Part shown: positions 1 to 13,900 of the stretch, one piece after another
Layout of the letters: every line of letters starts with the position of its first letter
Position numbering within the stretch: position 1 is the first letter of the stretch
Origin: Sipunculus nudus
Lineage: Eukaryota > Annelida > Sipuncula > Golfingiida > Sipunculidae
Direction of reading: 5' to 3'
Assembly (NCBI GenBank): GCA_026874595.1
Contig: CM049310.1
Span: 25,529,058-25,593,057 of the forward strand
DNA length: 64,000 nt
Notes under the pieces: generated by a model
Seen by the model: the letters and a program-made list of their open reading frames with translations, nothing else
Told to the model about the DNA's origin: nothing
Database searches by the model: none
Program-made: the position numbers and the translations under genes

Positions 1-2895
1 CATTTAGCAGGTATGAATTATTAAACAAGTTTGTTTTTCCCAGGCAAGTTTTGCAGATTGTACTTGGCCGGTCCATGTTGATCAGTTAACCATATTGGGT
101 TAGGATTTAATTATGAGCTAGACCAGTTGTGATATTCTGTCCTTAATCCCCATGCCCGATACATTCGCATGCAAACCCCCCATTTTTCAAATCGATGCAG
201 CCAGGATCAGGGCTGGAATTCTGTAAATTAGCCTGATGATGATCAGGCCATGGTTGTAAATTCATAGCCCTCGCATGCTTGTGGTGGAGCTCCCAGCTAA
301 ACTACCATACATCAGCCAGCAACGAATAGGAAATGACATTGTTTCAAATGTAGGAGGCAATAATTCGCACTGCTTGCAGGCAGGGGTGGTCATACCAGAC
401 AACAGGGCAAAGCCTCATGGGACTTTCCCTTGCGATTGGAGATGCATATAAGGCCAAGCAGACTAATGTATTGTCTCTACGGGGTCCCTACCTCTGACAC
501 ATCCAGACAAAGCCCTGAGGGGATCTGCTTCCTATGATATTAAAACAGGGGTGATAAAATGTCTGTGGGTTTTAAGTAGGTGTTGTGTAGAACTCCAGTA
601 TAAATTTAGATCCTATTTACTCCTAAATAAACATTTCACATTCACTCAACTGTACGTGTTCTTATTTATTTGCTTATGCTTAAAGGCTCTACACATAATA
701 TTCAAATCTTTAGTGCTTGAACTTGTTATTATAAATAATACCATAAATATTCACAAAAACTTTAAATAGTTCTTCAATTACAGTGATCAAAGTCAGGAGT
801 TTGTCAAAATCATTAACTTGAAGTTATTTTAAATTTACATAGAAAATATGACCACAATTATAATAAAATATTAACCTAATTTATTAACTGAATATTTCAA
901 TAAAATCTTGAATGACATTAGTCGTCAAAGATGGACAAAAACTGCTCAATATGGTTAGCTATAAATTACCATTAGCACTGAAGAAAATGAACAATAACAG
1001 GTCATTTTACAAATGATATTAGGATTCAATAATAATTAACATAATGGACATGAAAGTGTTATTTATATTAATGGCTCATGAGAAGCCTGTAAAAGCAGTG
1101 ATGACTCTCTCACTGAAATCATTACGGCATTCCTAACAACATCAAATGATGTTTGGCACATCATGTGAAAGAGGGAAAACGTGGCTTGTTATTTCAATAA
1201 AAACTTGCGCCATGATGCTGCATCCCTTTAAGCTCCTAACAGTCACTTTTGCTACAGAACACTGCCATGTTATGCAAACAGGCCTGACTGGAGAATGACA
1301 CACATCAAAGATACTGATGTGGGCATGTTCTTACATCCAGCCCCCTCAAGGGCAGCTCCGCACTTAAAAGTTTACTGAGTGGTGGTTGGCCCTTCTTTAA
1401 TCTTCTTTGTCAGTTTGTCATTTTTTACGGTAACAATAAAGGTTCTTTTTCAAAGCCTAGGTTTCTGGCCAGCGTGAAGGTAGGAGAGCCATCATTTGTT
1501 GTGGTAATTTCACATGGGGCAGACCCTCAGAACTTGTCATTTCAGCTCCTTTCACTGGGCGGCCATGATGTAACTATTAAATCACATCCACAAAAGACTA
1601 GCCAAGCTAAAGTCTAGCACTGTGCCGTCAGCTTCTGTCATTAATTTCCTGAGATATATTATCAGCATTAACACAGCTAGATCTCCCTGCCTGAAAAACC
1701 GCAGGTCTTTATTCTGTCAAAGAAACGTGAAAAACCTTTCATCTGAATACGGAGAATATAAACCACTATAAATCCCTGGGGACTCTTGGTTTTATAACAA
1801 AGCTGTCTTATCAGGCTATAATACTTGATTAAATCTTTACAAAAATGCACACGCTGGTTTATGGCATCTTAATACATTTGGTGAAACCAGACAATTCTGA
1901 AAGAGACCGTTTTCTGTTTACCATAATTAAGATGAGCAACGTGACACTGGAATTCTGAACAGAGAATGTATGTCACAGATACTATATCTATGCCATGGCA
2001 TGAATGCCTTGCATTATTAATGCTGATCCTTATCTGTGGAATCATTCACCTCTTACTTAAGTCTTGAACAGATAGCCACCATATTAAATCCTTATACTAC
2101 TGTCCAATGAGATAAAAAGTTTTTATAATTTTAGATGTATTTTAGTAGATGCTGTAAAAGGCCATGTCTTTCAGCATAACAGCTTATGTTTTTACTGTAT
2201 TTGGTTAAATGTATTTCATATTTTTTGCCCTATTTAGCACTGTGCTTGCGGGTTATAAATGTTTCATATCCAACTAATATGATAAATAAGTTTAGAGTGT
2301 ATCACGTGTATACAACTAGATTCATACGGAACCCCCATTAAAAACAGCAAATAAGCTAGACCAGCTATTCTAGTAAAACATTTTTTAAATAAATACAAAA
2401 CAAAATTTAACATATGTAGAATTAATGCATATTAATAGGCTGATTCTTTAAGCAAGCTACAGATGGCAGTACAAACAAACATGGCTTCTACAAGTGTAGG
2501 TACAAGACCAAAACAGGATATTTATGAACACATGTTACATGTACCGTGTCAACAAATATAGTTTAGTGAAAATTCTGTCACTTTGATCCAACTCAGAAGA
2601 AAATAAATGAGTAGTCTTGAATTTCAGTAAACCGGGTAATAATTACCAAAATTTTCAACTGTAAGAGAAATCAAATCCAACACATATTTGTGAGATTAAG
2701 TTCACAGACAAAATTACATGAAAATATCCCATGTTTCATGTTTATGCTTATATCAGTGGTGAGTTTTTACAATGATACAGCTGTTTAAATATATCCTTAT
2801 CACAAGTGCCTAACATTGGAACAGTTAGTTCCCCAAGGTGTGTTTTTGGCATAGGCTCATCACTTTTGATGACTAATCAGATGATAGATATAACA

Positions 2896-3000
2896 CAGAA
2901 GCGGATCTTGGGAGGTTGGGGGGGGGGGGGGCCCCGGGGGTGGTCAAGATGGTCTGGACATCCCCTCCCCCCTTTTTCCTAAATCATGGATCCACCCCTG
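2896..3000. mobile_element. 105 bp MITE with 5 bp target-site duplication
   Basis: The element begins CAGAAGCGGATC and ends GATCCACCCCTG. These ends are imperfect 12 bp inverted repeats of the form CAGRRGYGGATC. It is flanked directly on both sides by TAACA (2891-2895 and 3001-3005), a perfect 5 bp target-site duplication. The interior is a G-rich tract running into a C-rich tract, so the single strand could fold over most of its length. It has no coding capacity. The superfamily is not identifiable from so short an element. Confidence 0.75.
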
Positions 3001-3324
3001 TAACAGAAGGAAGGCAGCAATCATCCAAAGGTCACCTGAAGGTCTGAGTGACCAACAAACTTATATAATTCAGAAAAAGTTATTTGCTTGTAACATGTGA
3101 AGAATAAGTAACACTGATTTAATAACTGTCTCAGCAATATATCTCTGCTGAATGACTGTTTAAGTCCACAGTTCACACCATATGTAAAGGGTATCAAAGT
3201 TAGATCAAACTAACACATAACATCCGTCTGAAGGCCTGAGGGACCTGATAATAGTCAATCAATATTGATTTACATCTGTTTTGTTTTGTTTTAACTGTCC
3301 ACAGAATTATTGGAATTTTTTTTT

Positions 3325-3682
3325 AATATATTTTTTGTGGAGGTAACCACCTCCATTTTTTAATGCTTGGTTAACTTAGTACTATGTACAACTGCAGAGT
3401 TCCATTCTGGTTTCAGACTCCATGACAGGGGATTGTGTACCACTCCGGGGTGTCCTGGATGTGTGTTATGCCCATTACTGGGTCATTACAATGAGGAACC
3501 CCCAAAAGGCACACTTGTTTGTGATGAAACACAACTTTTAGATGCCGTCTCCTTATTAGGCCTGCAGAGTGCTCAAGATGGGTGGGGGCCGACCATAAAC
3601 ATCTCACCGCCTCGGCTGAGATTCGAATTCTCCTGACTTTGAGTCCTGTTCTCTACCCCTGAGCCACAGAAGCCGGAGTTAC
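3325..3682 (-). mobile_element. tRNA-derived SINE, copy A
   Basis: Read on the minus strand, it opens with a tRNA-like head: box A-like TGGCTCAGGGGTAGAG, then box B-like ATTCGAATCTC. The body matches copy B at 46.2 kb, including segments reading TGCAGGC-TAATA-GGA and GAGGTTCCTC or GGGGTTCCTC followed by a conserved TATGACCC-like stretch. It ends in a short inverted repeat, GGAGGTGGTTACCTCC, followed by an A/T-rich tail. The box A/B arrangement marks a Pol III-transcribed SINE rather than a tRNA gene, because no acceptor stem closes the head. Divergence between the copies indicates old insertions. Confidence 0.8.
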
Positions 3683-6600
3683 AAAATTTAAATAAACCTT
3701 AAGATTAACATCTCTGTCACAAGTAAAATGGTTTTTAAATGCTTTGAGCAAAAGTGATAAAATAAATGTAATATATGCAGCAACATGCATGTACAGAACA
3801 GATGCGGGTACACTTGATGTAGTGTTTTTCAAATTTGTGTAACTTCCTGACCATTTTTTCAAACAGTCTGGTTAAACTAAATAGAAAACCCTTCAGTTAC
3901 TTATTTGCCATGTGGGAAATAGGTAAAAGTATAAGGAAGTTTGATGGAAGTTAAATCCAGGTTCAATCTTTCCTGATAACCACTTCTCTCAGTGCCTTAT
4001 CATGAAAATATATCACAGCCAATCAAATCCCATCCTGTCACTCCCATTTAAATATGTTAATGAGCATCAGGTAAGTTTTTTTGGCCACATATTTCATGAC
4101 CTATGTGGGTATGTTAGTAGGGTTTTTTGGCTACATTTTTCATGCACTTTGCGGGTATATTAGTGATTGTCATGAAATCTGGTACATATATGTAGTAATG
4201 AATAACTTTGCATTGAGGAAACATAAATATACAAACCTTGCATTCTTATCATGAAAATAATTACAAACATAATGTACTGTTCATACAGTGTAAAGAAGAC
4301 CTTTAAAGACCTTTGTATTCATGTATGTCAGGTTATGGTATCATGTTTAAAGTTAAATACTTCCATCTAGAAAAATATGTTCCAACATAATCAAAGCAAA
4401 TATTTCTGTGCTTGTATTTTTTATCAATTGTAAATCAATTTTTATGCACTACAAGAAATAAGTAAGGCAAGTACAATGTAATCTTTCTCATTTTTCCATT
4501 CTTTAAAGCAAAGTGCAAATTCTATGCCACAAAAGTACCACATGATTGCTTGTATCAAATTCTGAATACACCATGTTCTAAAAAATACCTTTACTTTATG
4601 AGGAAATTCATGAGAATGCTTTATGATAGTACAAGTCAGTCCACAGGAACAAGCATGACGTTTTACAGGTCTTAATAAATAGTAATAATAGATTAAGACA
4701 ATTTATAATGATCAACCGGACAATTATATTTTGTCTCAGTTTAAAGTCAACTTACATGAGATATGAAATGTTGCAATCAATTAAATTGTTTAACAAAAAT
4801 GCATATAGCCATGGGTAGTAAACTTTCTAATTTTAAATATCATTTTTACAGGATTTCAAAATATCTGTACCTGCATACTCTTAGATTGTGATAAGTATAT
4901 ATATATACCAGCAGAGTAAACGGTTTTCCAAATTTTAACTTAATATAATATTTACCAGCATAACTGTTTAAAGATTTTTACTTATTGTCTAATGACAACA
5001 ACTGTTAAATTTCAACTTAATATATAATGGCAGCAACAATCTTTTTTTTTTTAATTTAGCTTTATATAAAATGACAATATTTCATTTCAATTTTTAACTT
5101 CTTGCCTTATGACTACATCTGTTTAAACTCATTAATATTTGCTATAAAATATGAATAAAATCATACACTAGTTATAAAAAACACCTTGTATTTCTGAGTT
5201 TTCCAAATGATGAATATGAACAAAATGATATGTGAGAATCCATCTGGCTGACTGAAAGAAGACAGCTTTAAGTTCTGATCAGAGTACAGCAGCACTATAC
5301 AGCAGCTCACATGTATGTTAGTAAAGGTGGAAAAGCATCTGTTAAAGGCAACGGATTAAGTAATCAGGATATGTAACTTTTTCTCTAAAGGAAACATATA
5401 TTAAGATACCATTTAATTCAGGTTTTGCACAGTGGCTGCTTTGTGGTATTATTTGAGCATGCCCTTTGGATACAAATTTTAATATGTTTGACATTAAGGA
5501 GGGCTGTAACAAAGTACTGAAAGTTTCTTAAATCATACTGCCAATGAAATACCTGATTAATTTCAATTACTGCATTTAAAGTGATTTTCAAAACCTTTCA
5601 TCTTTATATACCTCATAATTAAGATTAACAATATTGTGACTGACTGCAGTAATCAAACTGAAAATTGAATAAAAAATTTCCAAGGGCAATTTGGTGCAAA
5701 TCCTGGGAAAAAAAACATGCTATATGCTGCTCTGTGTTTAACTTTCAGACCTGAAGTAGTCGCACAAATTTAATCACACCCGCAGACCATCAAGACAATT
5801 TAGTTTTATGGAAGCCACAGTGAGGAAATTAGTTGCAACAACGCCAGGGTGGATTTAGCGTATGTAAGCTTCCACTACCTTCACCTCCAATACATGTCAA
5901 TTAGTCCAGCGTGGCTGGCATACAGGTGAGCATTTACTCCCTGCCAATCAGGATTGATCAAGTCATTCCCGGGAGGTATTTACCTGGGGCTGCAACTGGA
6001 CATGCCTGGTCACATGTGAAGTCTTTGGGCAGCTTGGTTTATTTAGATAGGAGGTCTGGTTGGGTACCCCCTCTGATCACAACCATACCCAATATACTAC
6101 CAGTGTGTCTGCTGCCCCTAACAGCTGACTGACTAACTAGCCAGCTGATATCCACTGGTAACAGCATACGTTCTTACTGCAGCCCAAAATAAATAAATGC
6201 CACCATCAAGTGCCGACAAGATTAAGTTCAACTGCTGCCAGCGGAGCCTATAAATTAAAACAAAGTCATGAATCCTACTAAAGGTCACGTTACAATTTAT
6301 TTACTGAGGCTGAGGTACAATTTGGTGCTCCACTTGACATTTTAAATTTGCAGAGACAACAGTAACGCTTACTGAGGAACTTCAGCCTTTGTCGCTGAAT
6401 TATACAAATCATTCCAACTATTTTAAATAATAAACAGCTACTGATTTTCACAAGCAGAAAATCTAAATGAAAGTTAACCTGTAAAACACATAAATGTGCA
6501 AATAAATGACATAATTTAAGTTTATTGTTACCGCTTGAACATTAAATAGACTGGTCTTAACTTTTACTGCAGCTTTACAAATGAGAGGAGGGTGAGTGAA

Positions 6601-7372
6601 TATAAAGCAGGCACATGCTTTGCTGATGACATGGTTGGTGCTGGGTCTTAGTCATGTCATAAAATCTTTATTTCTAAATGTTAATTTATTGACAACTTCT
6701 AACAGCTGGTGTGTTCAAAGCTGTACAAATAGCTGATGGAAAGATGGACTGGTAAATGTATTACACATGTTTACCAAAATTAAAATAATATTAAATTTAT
6801 CATTGTGGTATTTAAAATTTTATATTAAAGTTTATATTGATCAAATGGATGGCAAGCAATTTTTAAAGCAGAGTTGCCTTCATTCACTCTTATACTGGGC
6901 ATATTAAAATAACATACATGAATCTGTAATATTTCTTTATGTGGAAAGTAGTTTGTAGAAGTAGGTCACAGAGACCTACTTTAAGAAGTATGGAAGAAAG
7001 TGATGCTGTGGGGGTTTTAGCTTATAAATTACAAATTTGTCATTTGTCTAAATATTTCCAGAGGACGTAACAAATGGAGTTTTTATATGTGGTGGGTATA
7101 TAATCAATCAATTGCCTGGCAGGTTATTACACCTCACAGTAAAACTACAGATGAGATGCTACCTCGAGCATGTGTATGGATTATTTATAACATAATAAGG
7201 ACTACAACATCAAAGTGCGCTGGTGACAGTCTGTCAGAACAGCACTATAATTAGTTTGGCCTGACAAAGAACAAATCATTATGGATGTTGTATGGCTGCA
7301 TGAGGTCATAAACATGCTCTAAATGAAAGCCTGTCTGTGATTGGATTACACGCTGACCTTGCACTCACTGAC

Positions 7373-7455
7373 CTGTATATACTCTGCAGGCATCCTTCTT
7401 CGGCCTATTTGATCCCTCTCGATGCGCTCAAGCTGTAGCTGGGCGATTTCATGTT
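7373..7455 (-). CDS. HS2ST1-like heparan sulfate 2-O-sulfotransferase, exon 2
   Basis: This 83 bp minus-strand exon sits between an acceptor preceded by TTCTGTCTTTACAG and the donor CAG|GTCAGT. It enters in phase 1 (two bases completing a glutamate codon begun in exon 1) and ends in phase 0, giving 27 further codons that start HEIAQLQLERIERDQ. The peptide is charged and heptad-like and fits the neck after the membrane anchor of HS2ST, the Golgi enzyme that adds sulfate to the 2-O position of iduronate in heparan sulfate. In the vertebrate enzyme the anchor is likewise followed by a KLE-containing coiled coil of similar length before the catalytic domain. No catalytic residues are encoded here; those exons lie beyond the left edge. 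The call rests on exon 1 similarity plus the matched splice phase. Confidence 0.75.
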
Positions 7456-8329
7456 CTGTAAAGACAGAAAACAAAACTTGGATTACAATCACATGTTAAG
7501 CATGCGGGTGGCACTCCAGTATGCAAACACGAACCTGCAGTGTAATGTTTACCTAACACTTCTTAACACCTGATGTTTTCAGTGCTTCCAAAGTGTTCAT
7601 CTGATATGTATAAATACATGGTGATCAAGCACAGAACCAACAGAACAAAACCACCATATGTCTGTCAATGAAAACACACACCGTTCCTTTCTCCTGCTCA
7701 GGGTATGCATTAGACATCATTAAAGGGTCTCATGTCCCATATGCCTGCCTCAGGTTCAAAATACTAAATACATGTATCCTGTGGTAAAAAAAGCAGCATT
7801 TTTTCAAGTTATCCTGACAGAATTGCTTTGATGGCAAATTCTTGATTGTAACCACCATGCCGTTCCCATTAAACATCCTTGATGTTGCTCTGAACATTTT
7901 TCAATAAATCAATTCCCATTAGGTAAGCTTTCAATCTGTGAATTTAATAACAGTACCATGAAATATGACTATGTACTATATTATGTACCATTTTTGTGCC
8001 ATCTGCTTGCTTGTACAGATAGTTGGCATGAAGGTATATTATCTGGGGATCACTTCTGAGCTGAAAATGAAACTGAAACATCTGGTACATTTTGAGTAAC
8101 ATTAACTAATGTTTGTATTATGCAATGGTACTTTCACCCAATCACTAGAACTAACAACAAAAGCATGTCATTAAGTCTTCATAGCAGTTTTACTGGGTTA
8201 GGTTGAATTAAAATTTTGATAAGAATGAATAGCTCAAATATATGGTGTGGTGAAATTACCTGCTGTTTTAGGGGACCATGATTTGTTATGTTTACAGTAA
8301 TCTCACATTTAATGGCTTAAATCATTAAG

Positions 8330-8883
8330 AAAATGTGAGATCTATACACATGCAAAATTTTGGCCCAATCGGTCAAACGGTTCCCGAGATATGAGCTTGG
8401 ATGTCTGCAGCATAAACGTGAATGTAGGTGGCGCCACCTGTCATAAAATCAGAAAAGCTATCTAGGATGTATACGCATGCCGAATTTCAGGTGAATTAGT
8501 CAAATCACTGCAGAGATATGAGTGATTTTAACCCAAGGGAGACAAACAGATGGACACTGTGCAAACATGGTTGCAGGTGGAGCCACCATTTTTTTGTGTA
8601 TGTTATAAAGCTCTCCAAGGGCTACATTTGTGCAAAAAAATTTTCCTGATCCGTCAAACGGTTCCCGAGATATGTGGGTATATGTGTGGAAACAGACGCA
8701 CAAACGGACGCAGAGCGCAGAGGAAAGGTCAGAGGTCAAAACAAAATCGGGGCGCAGCAGTTCACATGTAATCCCGGGTTTCGTAAAATTCCGCCCAGCG
8801 GTTACGGAGGAGTTCTCCGGACACCTACGCGGCGGCGGTGGGCTGAAAACATAGTATCCGCAAAACTCTGTTTTGGCAGATAC
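8330..8883 (+). mobile_element. GTATC-hairpin non-autonomous element, copy 1
   Basis: The 3' end is a hairpin from 8854 to 8883. Its outer arms are GTATC and GATAC and its inner arms are CAAAAC and GTTTTG. The preceding CATAGTATCC is shared with copies ending near 36.75 and 42.42 kb. The body contains the phrase GGTTCCCGAGATATG twice (about 8381 and 8661) and the 12 bp palindrome GGTGGCGCCACC (8427-8438). CpG-rich sequence fills the last 150 bp. The left boundary is uncertain because I could not find a matching head. There is no coding capacity. The ORFs across this region overlap on both strands and begin at arbitrary points. Confidence 0.6.
8726..8738 (+). promoter_or_regulatory. Perfect DR1 nuclear-receptor motif inside a repeat
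   Basis: The sequence reads AGGTCA, one base, AGGTCA. This is the direct-repeat-1 arrangement bound by RXR, HNF4 and COUP-TF type receptors in animals. It lies inside the GTATC-hairpin element. Only the motif is seen; function is not shown. Confidence 0.35.
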
Positions 8884-9159
8884 AATTACATGTGTCATAT
8901 TAAATATGAATTAATGCACATGTTCTGCAAGCTACATTTGTAGTTTTTAGCTGTAAAATACAAATGTCTAACATGATTATTCTATTATCATATTTTAGAC
9001 ATTTCACGTTTATAAGAGGTAAAATTACAAAATAAATATAGCAGAAGTCCAATCAATGATATTTTCATAGAGTATGAAATAAATTCATAAAATATTAATT
9101 AATATGGACTAACAAAGTTTTAAAAATTCTTTGAATTCATTAAAGGCCAGCTAGGTAAA

Positions 9160-9480
9160 TATAGTGTAATTGAAGCCAGCCTAGGAGTAGATTAGGATTC
9201 TGATCTGGGCTGGCTCAGTTTAAAATCGGTCCACCACAGTATTGTTAACTTGACTGGCCCAGATCAAAATTCAAATCTTGGCTTGCACAGTTTGAAATCA
9301 GTCCAGACCAGATTTAAATCCTGAAGTCTTCACCACAGGATTGTAATCTGGACTAGCCCAGATCAAAATTTTAATCTGAGCTAGCCCAGTTTAAAACTGG
9401 TCTGGCCTAGATTAGAATTTTGATCTGGGCGGATCCAAATCAAAATTTTGATCTTGGCTGGCCCAGTTTCAAATTTGGCC
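9160..9480. repeat. Degenerate repeats of a GATCTGGGC / GGCCCAGATC motif
   Basis: A phrase combining TGGCCCAGATCAAAATTT with its inverse, TTTTGATCTGGGC-TGGCCCAGTTT, recurs about five times at irregular 40-70 bp spacing. Because the phrase appears in both orientations the tract is locally palindromic. A weaker relative occurs around 22.05-22.16 kb (ACTGGGCTAGACTGTAACC). No unit is intact enough to define a length. Confidence 0.5.
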
Positions 9481-10885
9481 TCGACATATATATATACATG
9501 TCATGGTGACAGATGGTTGGTTAGGTTACAGGTCAGCTGACAATAAGACAATAAAATGTGATGAAAATGATTAACTGATGATCCCTTCAGATTAATAGGT
9601 TACTTCACCATTTCAGAGATGCCATTCTATCTCGTCACTGAAGGTTGAAAAAAAAAAACAAAGGAAAAATATAATAATCATTGGGTTAAAGTAACAAACA
9701 TTCTTTTATTCTGAATAAATATTGGGTAACAGGATTTTTATTGTATATTATTAAAAAAAAATAAAAAACAGCTTTTTTATAAAATCATCCTACAAAATCC
9801 ATAAAAATAAATATTTCATAATATTTTCTCCTGTGGTGATACTGTTTCGGTTTACCTACTACTGTCAGTGTTTTATTACAGTCCCACACATTATTATCAA
9901 TGAAGGAAGTGGGAAAAACAATGTGTGAATGAAGTATTTTTTCATTACATTTTTATTATACGTCATATTTCCTCCCTGCACCATACACAAATATTTATAC
10001 TCCCGGCAACTGGAGGAGGAAACTGTGAAACGTGATTGTGATCAAATCACCGCACTGCAGGAGTACTGTCAGACGCTGGCAGTAACCAGATGACCACGGG
10101 TCTGTAAGCCATGACACGGGTCATGCAGTGCTTGATGATGTTGTTTTGGCGAGCATGGCATGGAACAAATGGTGGAGCTAGGGGCTGGAAGGTCTCGCGG
10201 CTGCAGGTGCCTTAAAGTCCAACCAGAGCTCCTCTATTTGTTCAGACAACAAAATCGGTAGGGATGTGTGTTTTTGAACCTGGAGCAATATGAGGCCAGC
10301 ACTGTGTACAGCTGGGGGACACCTGAACACACAGGGAAATGTGGAGCATTAACACCCTACATTTACCCTAAATTATCACTTCTGTACACCCATTCAACCG
10401 CAAGTCTTAGTGTGGTGTGTATGATTATTCTCAGACCTCTATCTGAATGGTATGAGCAAATGAAGCCGGTTTTGTGTCAGGAACAAATTCCTTATATAAA
10501 GACAAATTATTACAAGACTAAAAAGTGGTGAAAAACAACATACCAAATCGTCCTGAACAAGAAATAAAGCATTTTTAGAACATTTAACAGCCATTTGCAA
10601 AAAAAAAAGGCAGGGAAAAATTAAGAATATGGAAGAAGTCCTTCCAAAACCCAGGTTTTGGTTCTGCACAATTTTTCTCTGACAGAACAAAGTCAGTGAT
10701 CAGGAGGCCATGTCCAGGTTAACGCATCTTTGAAATAAAGGGATGAAAACAATGGAGCCTAAAGTTGACTAATCAAGAAAGACAGTCAATACAAGTCAGG
10801 TACGATTGTGACTGCCCTGACTGAAAGATCTCTCAAGTCTTCTTTCACTGCTGTTTTTACTCTTCCCTGCAGCAGAACAGTACAC

Positions 10886-10905
10886 AGAGCCCCCTGCTGG
10901 GGCCA
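10886..10905 (-). promoter_or_regulatory. CTCF-like core motif
   Basis: On the minus strand this contains CCAGCAGGGGGC, an exact match to the 12-base core of the bilaterian CTCF consensus (CCASYAGRGGGC). It sits in single-copy-looking intron sequence. The bases outside the core match the consensus less well. Occupancy cannot be judged from sequence. Confidence 0.35.
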
Positions 10906-13900
10906 CACCCAGAGTATTGAGATTTTATAGTCCCCAAGAATCTTTTACGACCCTCAAGCTGCCACAAAACCATTTTCTGTAAACCAGATGCTTGGTTTTA
11001 TCTCCATCGAAATAAATTAACAGCAGCCTCCCAAAGAAGCCCGTGATAGATGGTGTAAAATGAGTATACCAGTAAGAAATCAGCAGCGCTAGTTATCCCA
11101 GTAATCAGCATTATATAAATCTTGATGGATTAATCTAAGGCTAGGACATAAGAAGCTTTGCCTCCCCAACCACATGATAGATGGCTATCGGTTTGGTCAG
11201 CATATGCTGGTGAAGTTACTGTGCCCCAGCCAACCATTAATAACAGGTCTTCTCCTTAAGCAGCCCCAGCTTATCCTGACGCTGTCCTGCACATAAATCA
11301 TCCCAGCACCACCATAATATTAAGCTGACTGAAGCACACAAAGTCCCTGTGTAAACTTCAAAGTACCCTGGTGTGGGCCCCTTGCAGCATTCAGTAAAAC
11401 CTTGTCCTACTTCAACTTAGCTTTACGATGTTCTTCGTCTTACTCGTCTTGTGCAGAACTTCAGCCACTAATTATCCTGAATAATCTCTCAGATTTACTG
11501 AAAATTCCTGGGTTAATTATCTCTTTGCTATATTTTTTTCTCTAATCCTTATAACTCAGCAATAACAAAGGAACTCAGCATGCTGAGAATGAACACTTTC
11601 TGAGAAGTTGATTATTTCCTCCTTGTTCCATTATGTAAACTTAGCAACTTAATGTTTTAATTTATAAAAATCTCAAAAGAGCTCTCAATTTCACATTTGA
11701 TGACGAAGTGTTATTTTAACAGTATATAGGCAGATCACATCAAACATATAACACAGAAAATAACTCATTTATAAGGACTCTGATCAAATCACACATAAAA
11801 CAAAACAAAAAATTCTCAGAGGGACCTTAGTCTGGGTATCAGATATATTTCTGATGTCAGCATCACTGCTGTGCATTGAACAGTGTTGTCAAAGTTGTGA
11901 ATTTTTCCTGATAGGTACAACATGCTTAAGTGTTAGATAGAGTGGTCTGCCATAACAGACATTAACAGTTGCCATAACAGTCCAGTTAGTTCATGGAGAC
12001 CAGCACAATTCTTAAAGAAGACCAGCAAGATCAGGCAATCAGAAAGCGTCCTTATGTCATGTGACTAGCATACAAAGTGTAACAAAATGACATTTCATTG
12101 GTGACGCTGTAAAACCTGATTCAAAAATTTTAAAAGTTATTTTCATGCATTTATTGCATGTTTCTATAACTTGTTATCATATGAAATCTTACAGGCATGG
12201 AAACAAATGCAAGTGTCTGAAACAATTATAGTATGAAGAGTTTATGGTAGATGGTAGCCAGACAATTCAGCCTCAATTCACTCAGGAATACCCAAGGAAA
12301 GACAATTTAAGATTTGATTACATTACAGGCCTGTAGCTAGGTATTTGTAAATTTGTAACAGCAAAATTGTTATGGATTTACTTTGTTATTCAATCAGGCT
12401 AAATTAATTTAAAGGAATTTTTTGTTAAAACTGTAATTCACAGGTCCAAAACCTTTAAACCCTATAAACCTTGGTGATGCTTAAAACAAGGCATACAATA
12501 AGGACCCTGCCATGGTGCTGATAGACTGAAGCTGCACCATACATCAGCCAATTTAATTTGTTTCAGTGATGCATGTCTGCAGGGACCTGGATCAGCACAC
12601 CTACAGTACTCTACATGCTTCACATATATTTCGTTCAAATCTTACACTATGAAATCAGTGGGACTGCAGGCAGTAAGACCGCAGCACTGCATGGCGCTGT
12701 AACAGATCCTTTCACCAATTTACTACTGGTGCCTTGATATGCAGCATATGGCCTCTGGTTAGATTGGCTAGTTCGATATTTTGCAGAATAATCCCTCAGC
12801 TGCCTAGCAATTAATCTGGTAACAGTGGAAGGTTTTTTAAATCAGCCCACATGACTGGTGAGACTCCCAGCCAACAGGTCCCAGCGACCCCTTGGAATGT
12901 GACATCAATTTGTCTTTTCATTATGAAAGGTCACCCTGTCAATTACTGCAGCAGTGTCTTACATGAGAGTGCAGGGGCCTCTGAAAATTATATGCAGGTT
13001 ATAATAGGGACCCCTGCTGTTTCGATCTTGTGACTCAACACTGTGTTTTTTTCATTTTCCTTGCAGCTGTAAAAGGGGTTGTTTGCTTGATAGGCCGGCT
13101 CCTCGCAGCTTATACTGTAATCTGAAACATGTGACTCTTGGTGACAGGGGGCGACACTGGTAGCCTCCCACATTATCAGGCGCCCACAAATTATGATTAA
13201 AATTAATTATCATGTCAAGCCGGGAAATAAACCACCCTGGGATTAACCCTGCTTAACAATATAGGGTTCTTAAAGACGAAACCTCAAATACCAGAATTCT
13301 ATTATGCAACAAACCCAGATTAAAACTGAATTTAATATTTCTAAATAATTGCCATTCTAGGTTTTTACTGGACTGTAATGCTTGGTTTTGGTTTAGTGTC
13401 CTTGAGAAAAAAAGTCATTATGAACAACTAGTTACAGGAATAACGACACTATGTCACATACAAGGGTGAATGTTCTCGAAGGATATCAAATGACCAGGAT
13501 TTTTATACGCAGCCTGTCATACTCAAACTGTCTCACATAAAACTACTTAACAATCAGTAAATCACTATCATATATCACATAACACTGAGTGACCATACTC
13601 TCTCCTGGACCATCACAAACCCTGACTTCTCCCCTGATTTGAAACATTTTTTAAATAGAATTTTAGACTTTTTATTATTTTCCCACTCTTCAGTACTGGA
13701 TGTGGAGACATGAGGGTAACCATGGAGTCAGATTTTAAGTCTATACTTTAAACAAAACGTTCAATTGTTACATTATTTCAGGAACTCAGGTTATAAAATG
13801 AATTCATTAAAAATAAAGAGGTCTAAATCCAGAGTATCTGAAACTATGTTCTTGGCAGCGCTGGCACAGTCCTGCCTCAGGTACGCTGTCTGGCGTGCTG

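Larger units (their letters stand above)
1..7372 (-). other. Partial intron 2 of the HS2ST1-like gene
   Basis: This stretch lies downstream of the exon 2 donor on the minus strand, so it is read as the start of intron 2. I looked for the next expected HS2ST block, the PAPS-binding region with its conserved VPKT-type motif, and did not see it on the minus strand. The sequence is AT-rich with no convincing exon. It holds a small MITE near 2.9 kb and a SINE near 3.5 kb. A GC-richer pocket at about 5.8-6.15 kb has no coding signal and could be a regulatory patch, but that is only a guess from composition. Confidence 0.6.

Noticed and set aside
8500-8943. Four overlapping open frames on both strands
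   Set aside because: All lie in the CpG-rich part of a GTATC-hairpin element and have no recognisable protein.
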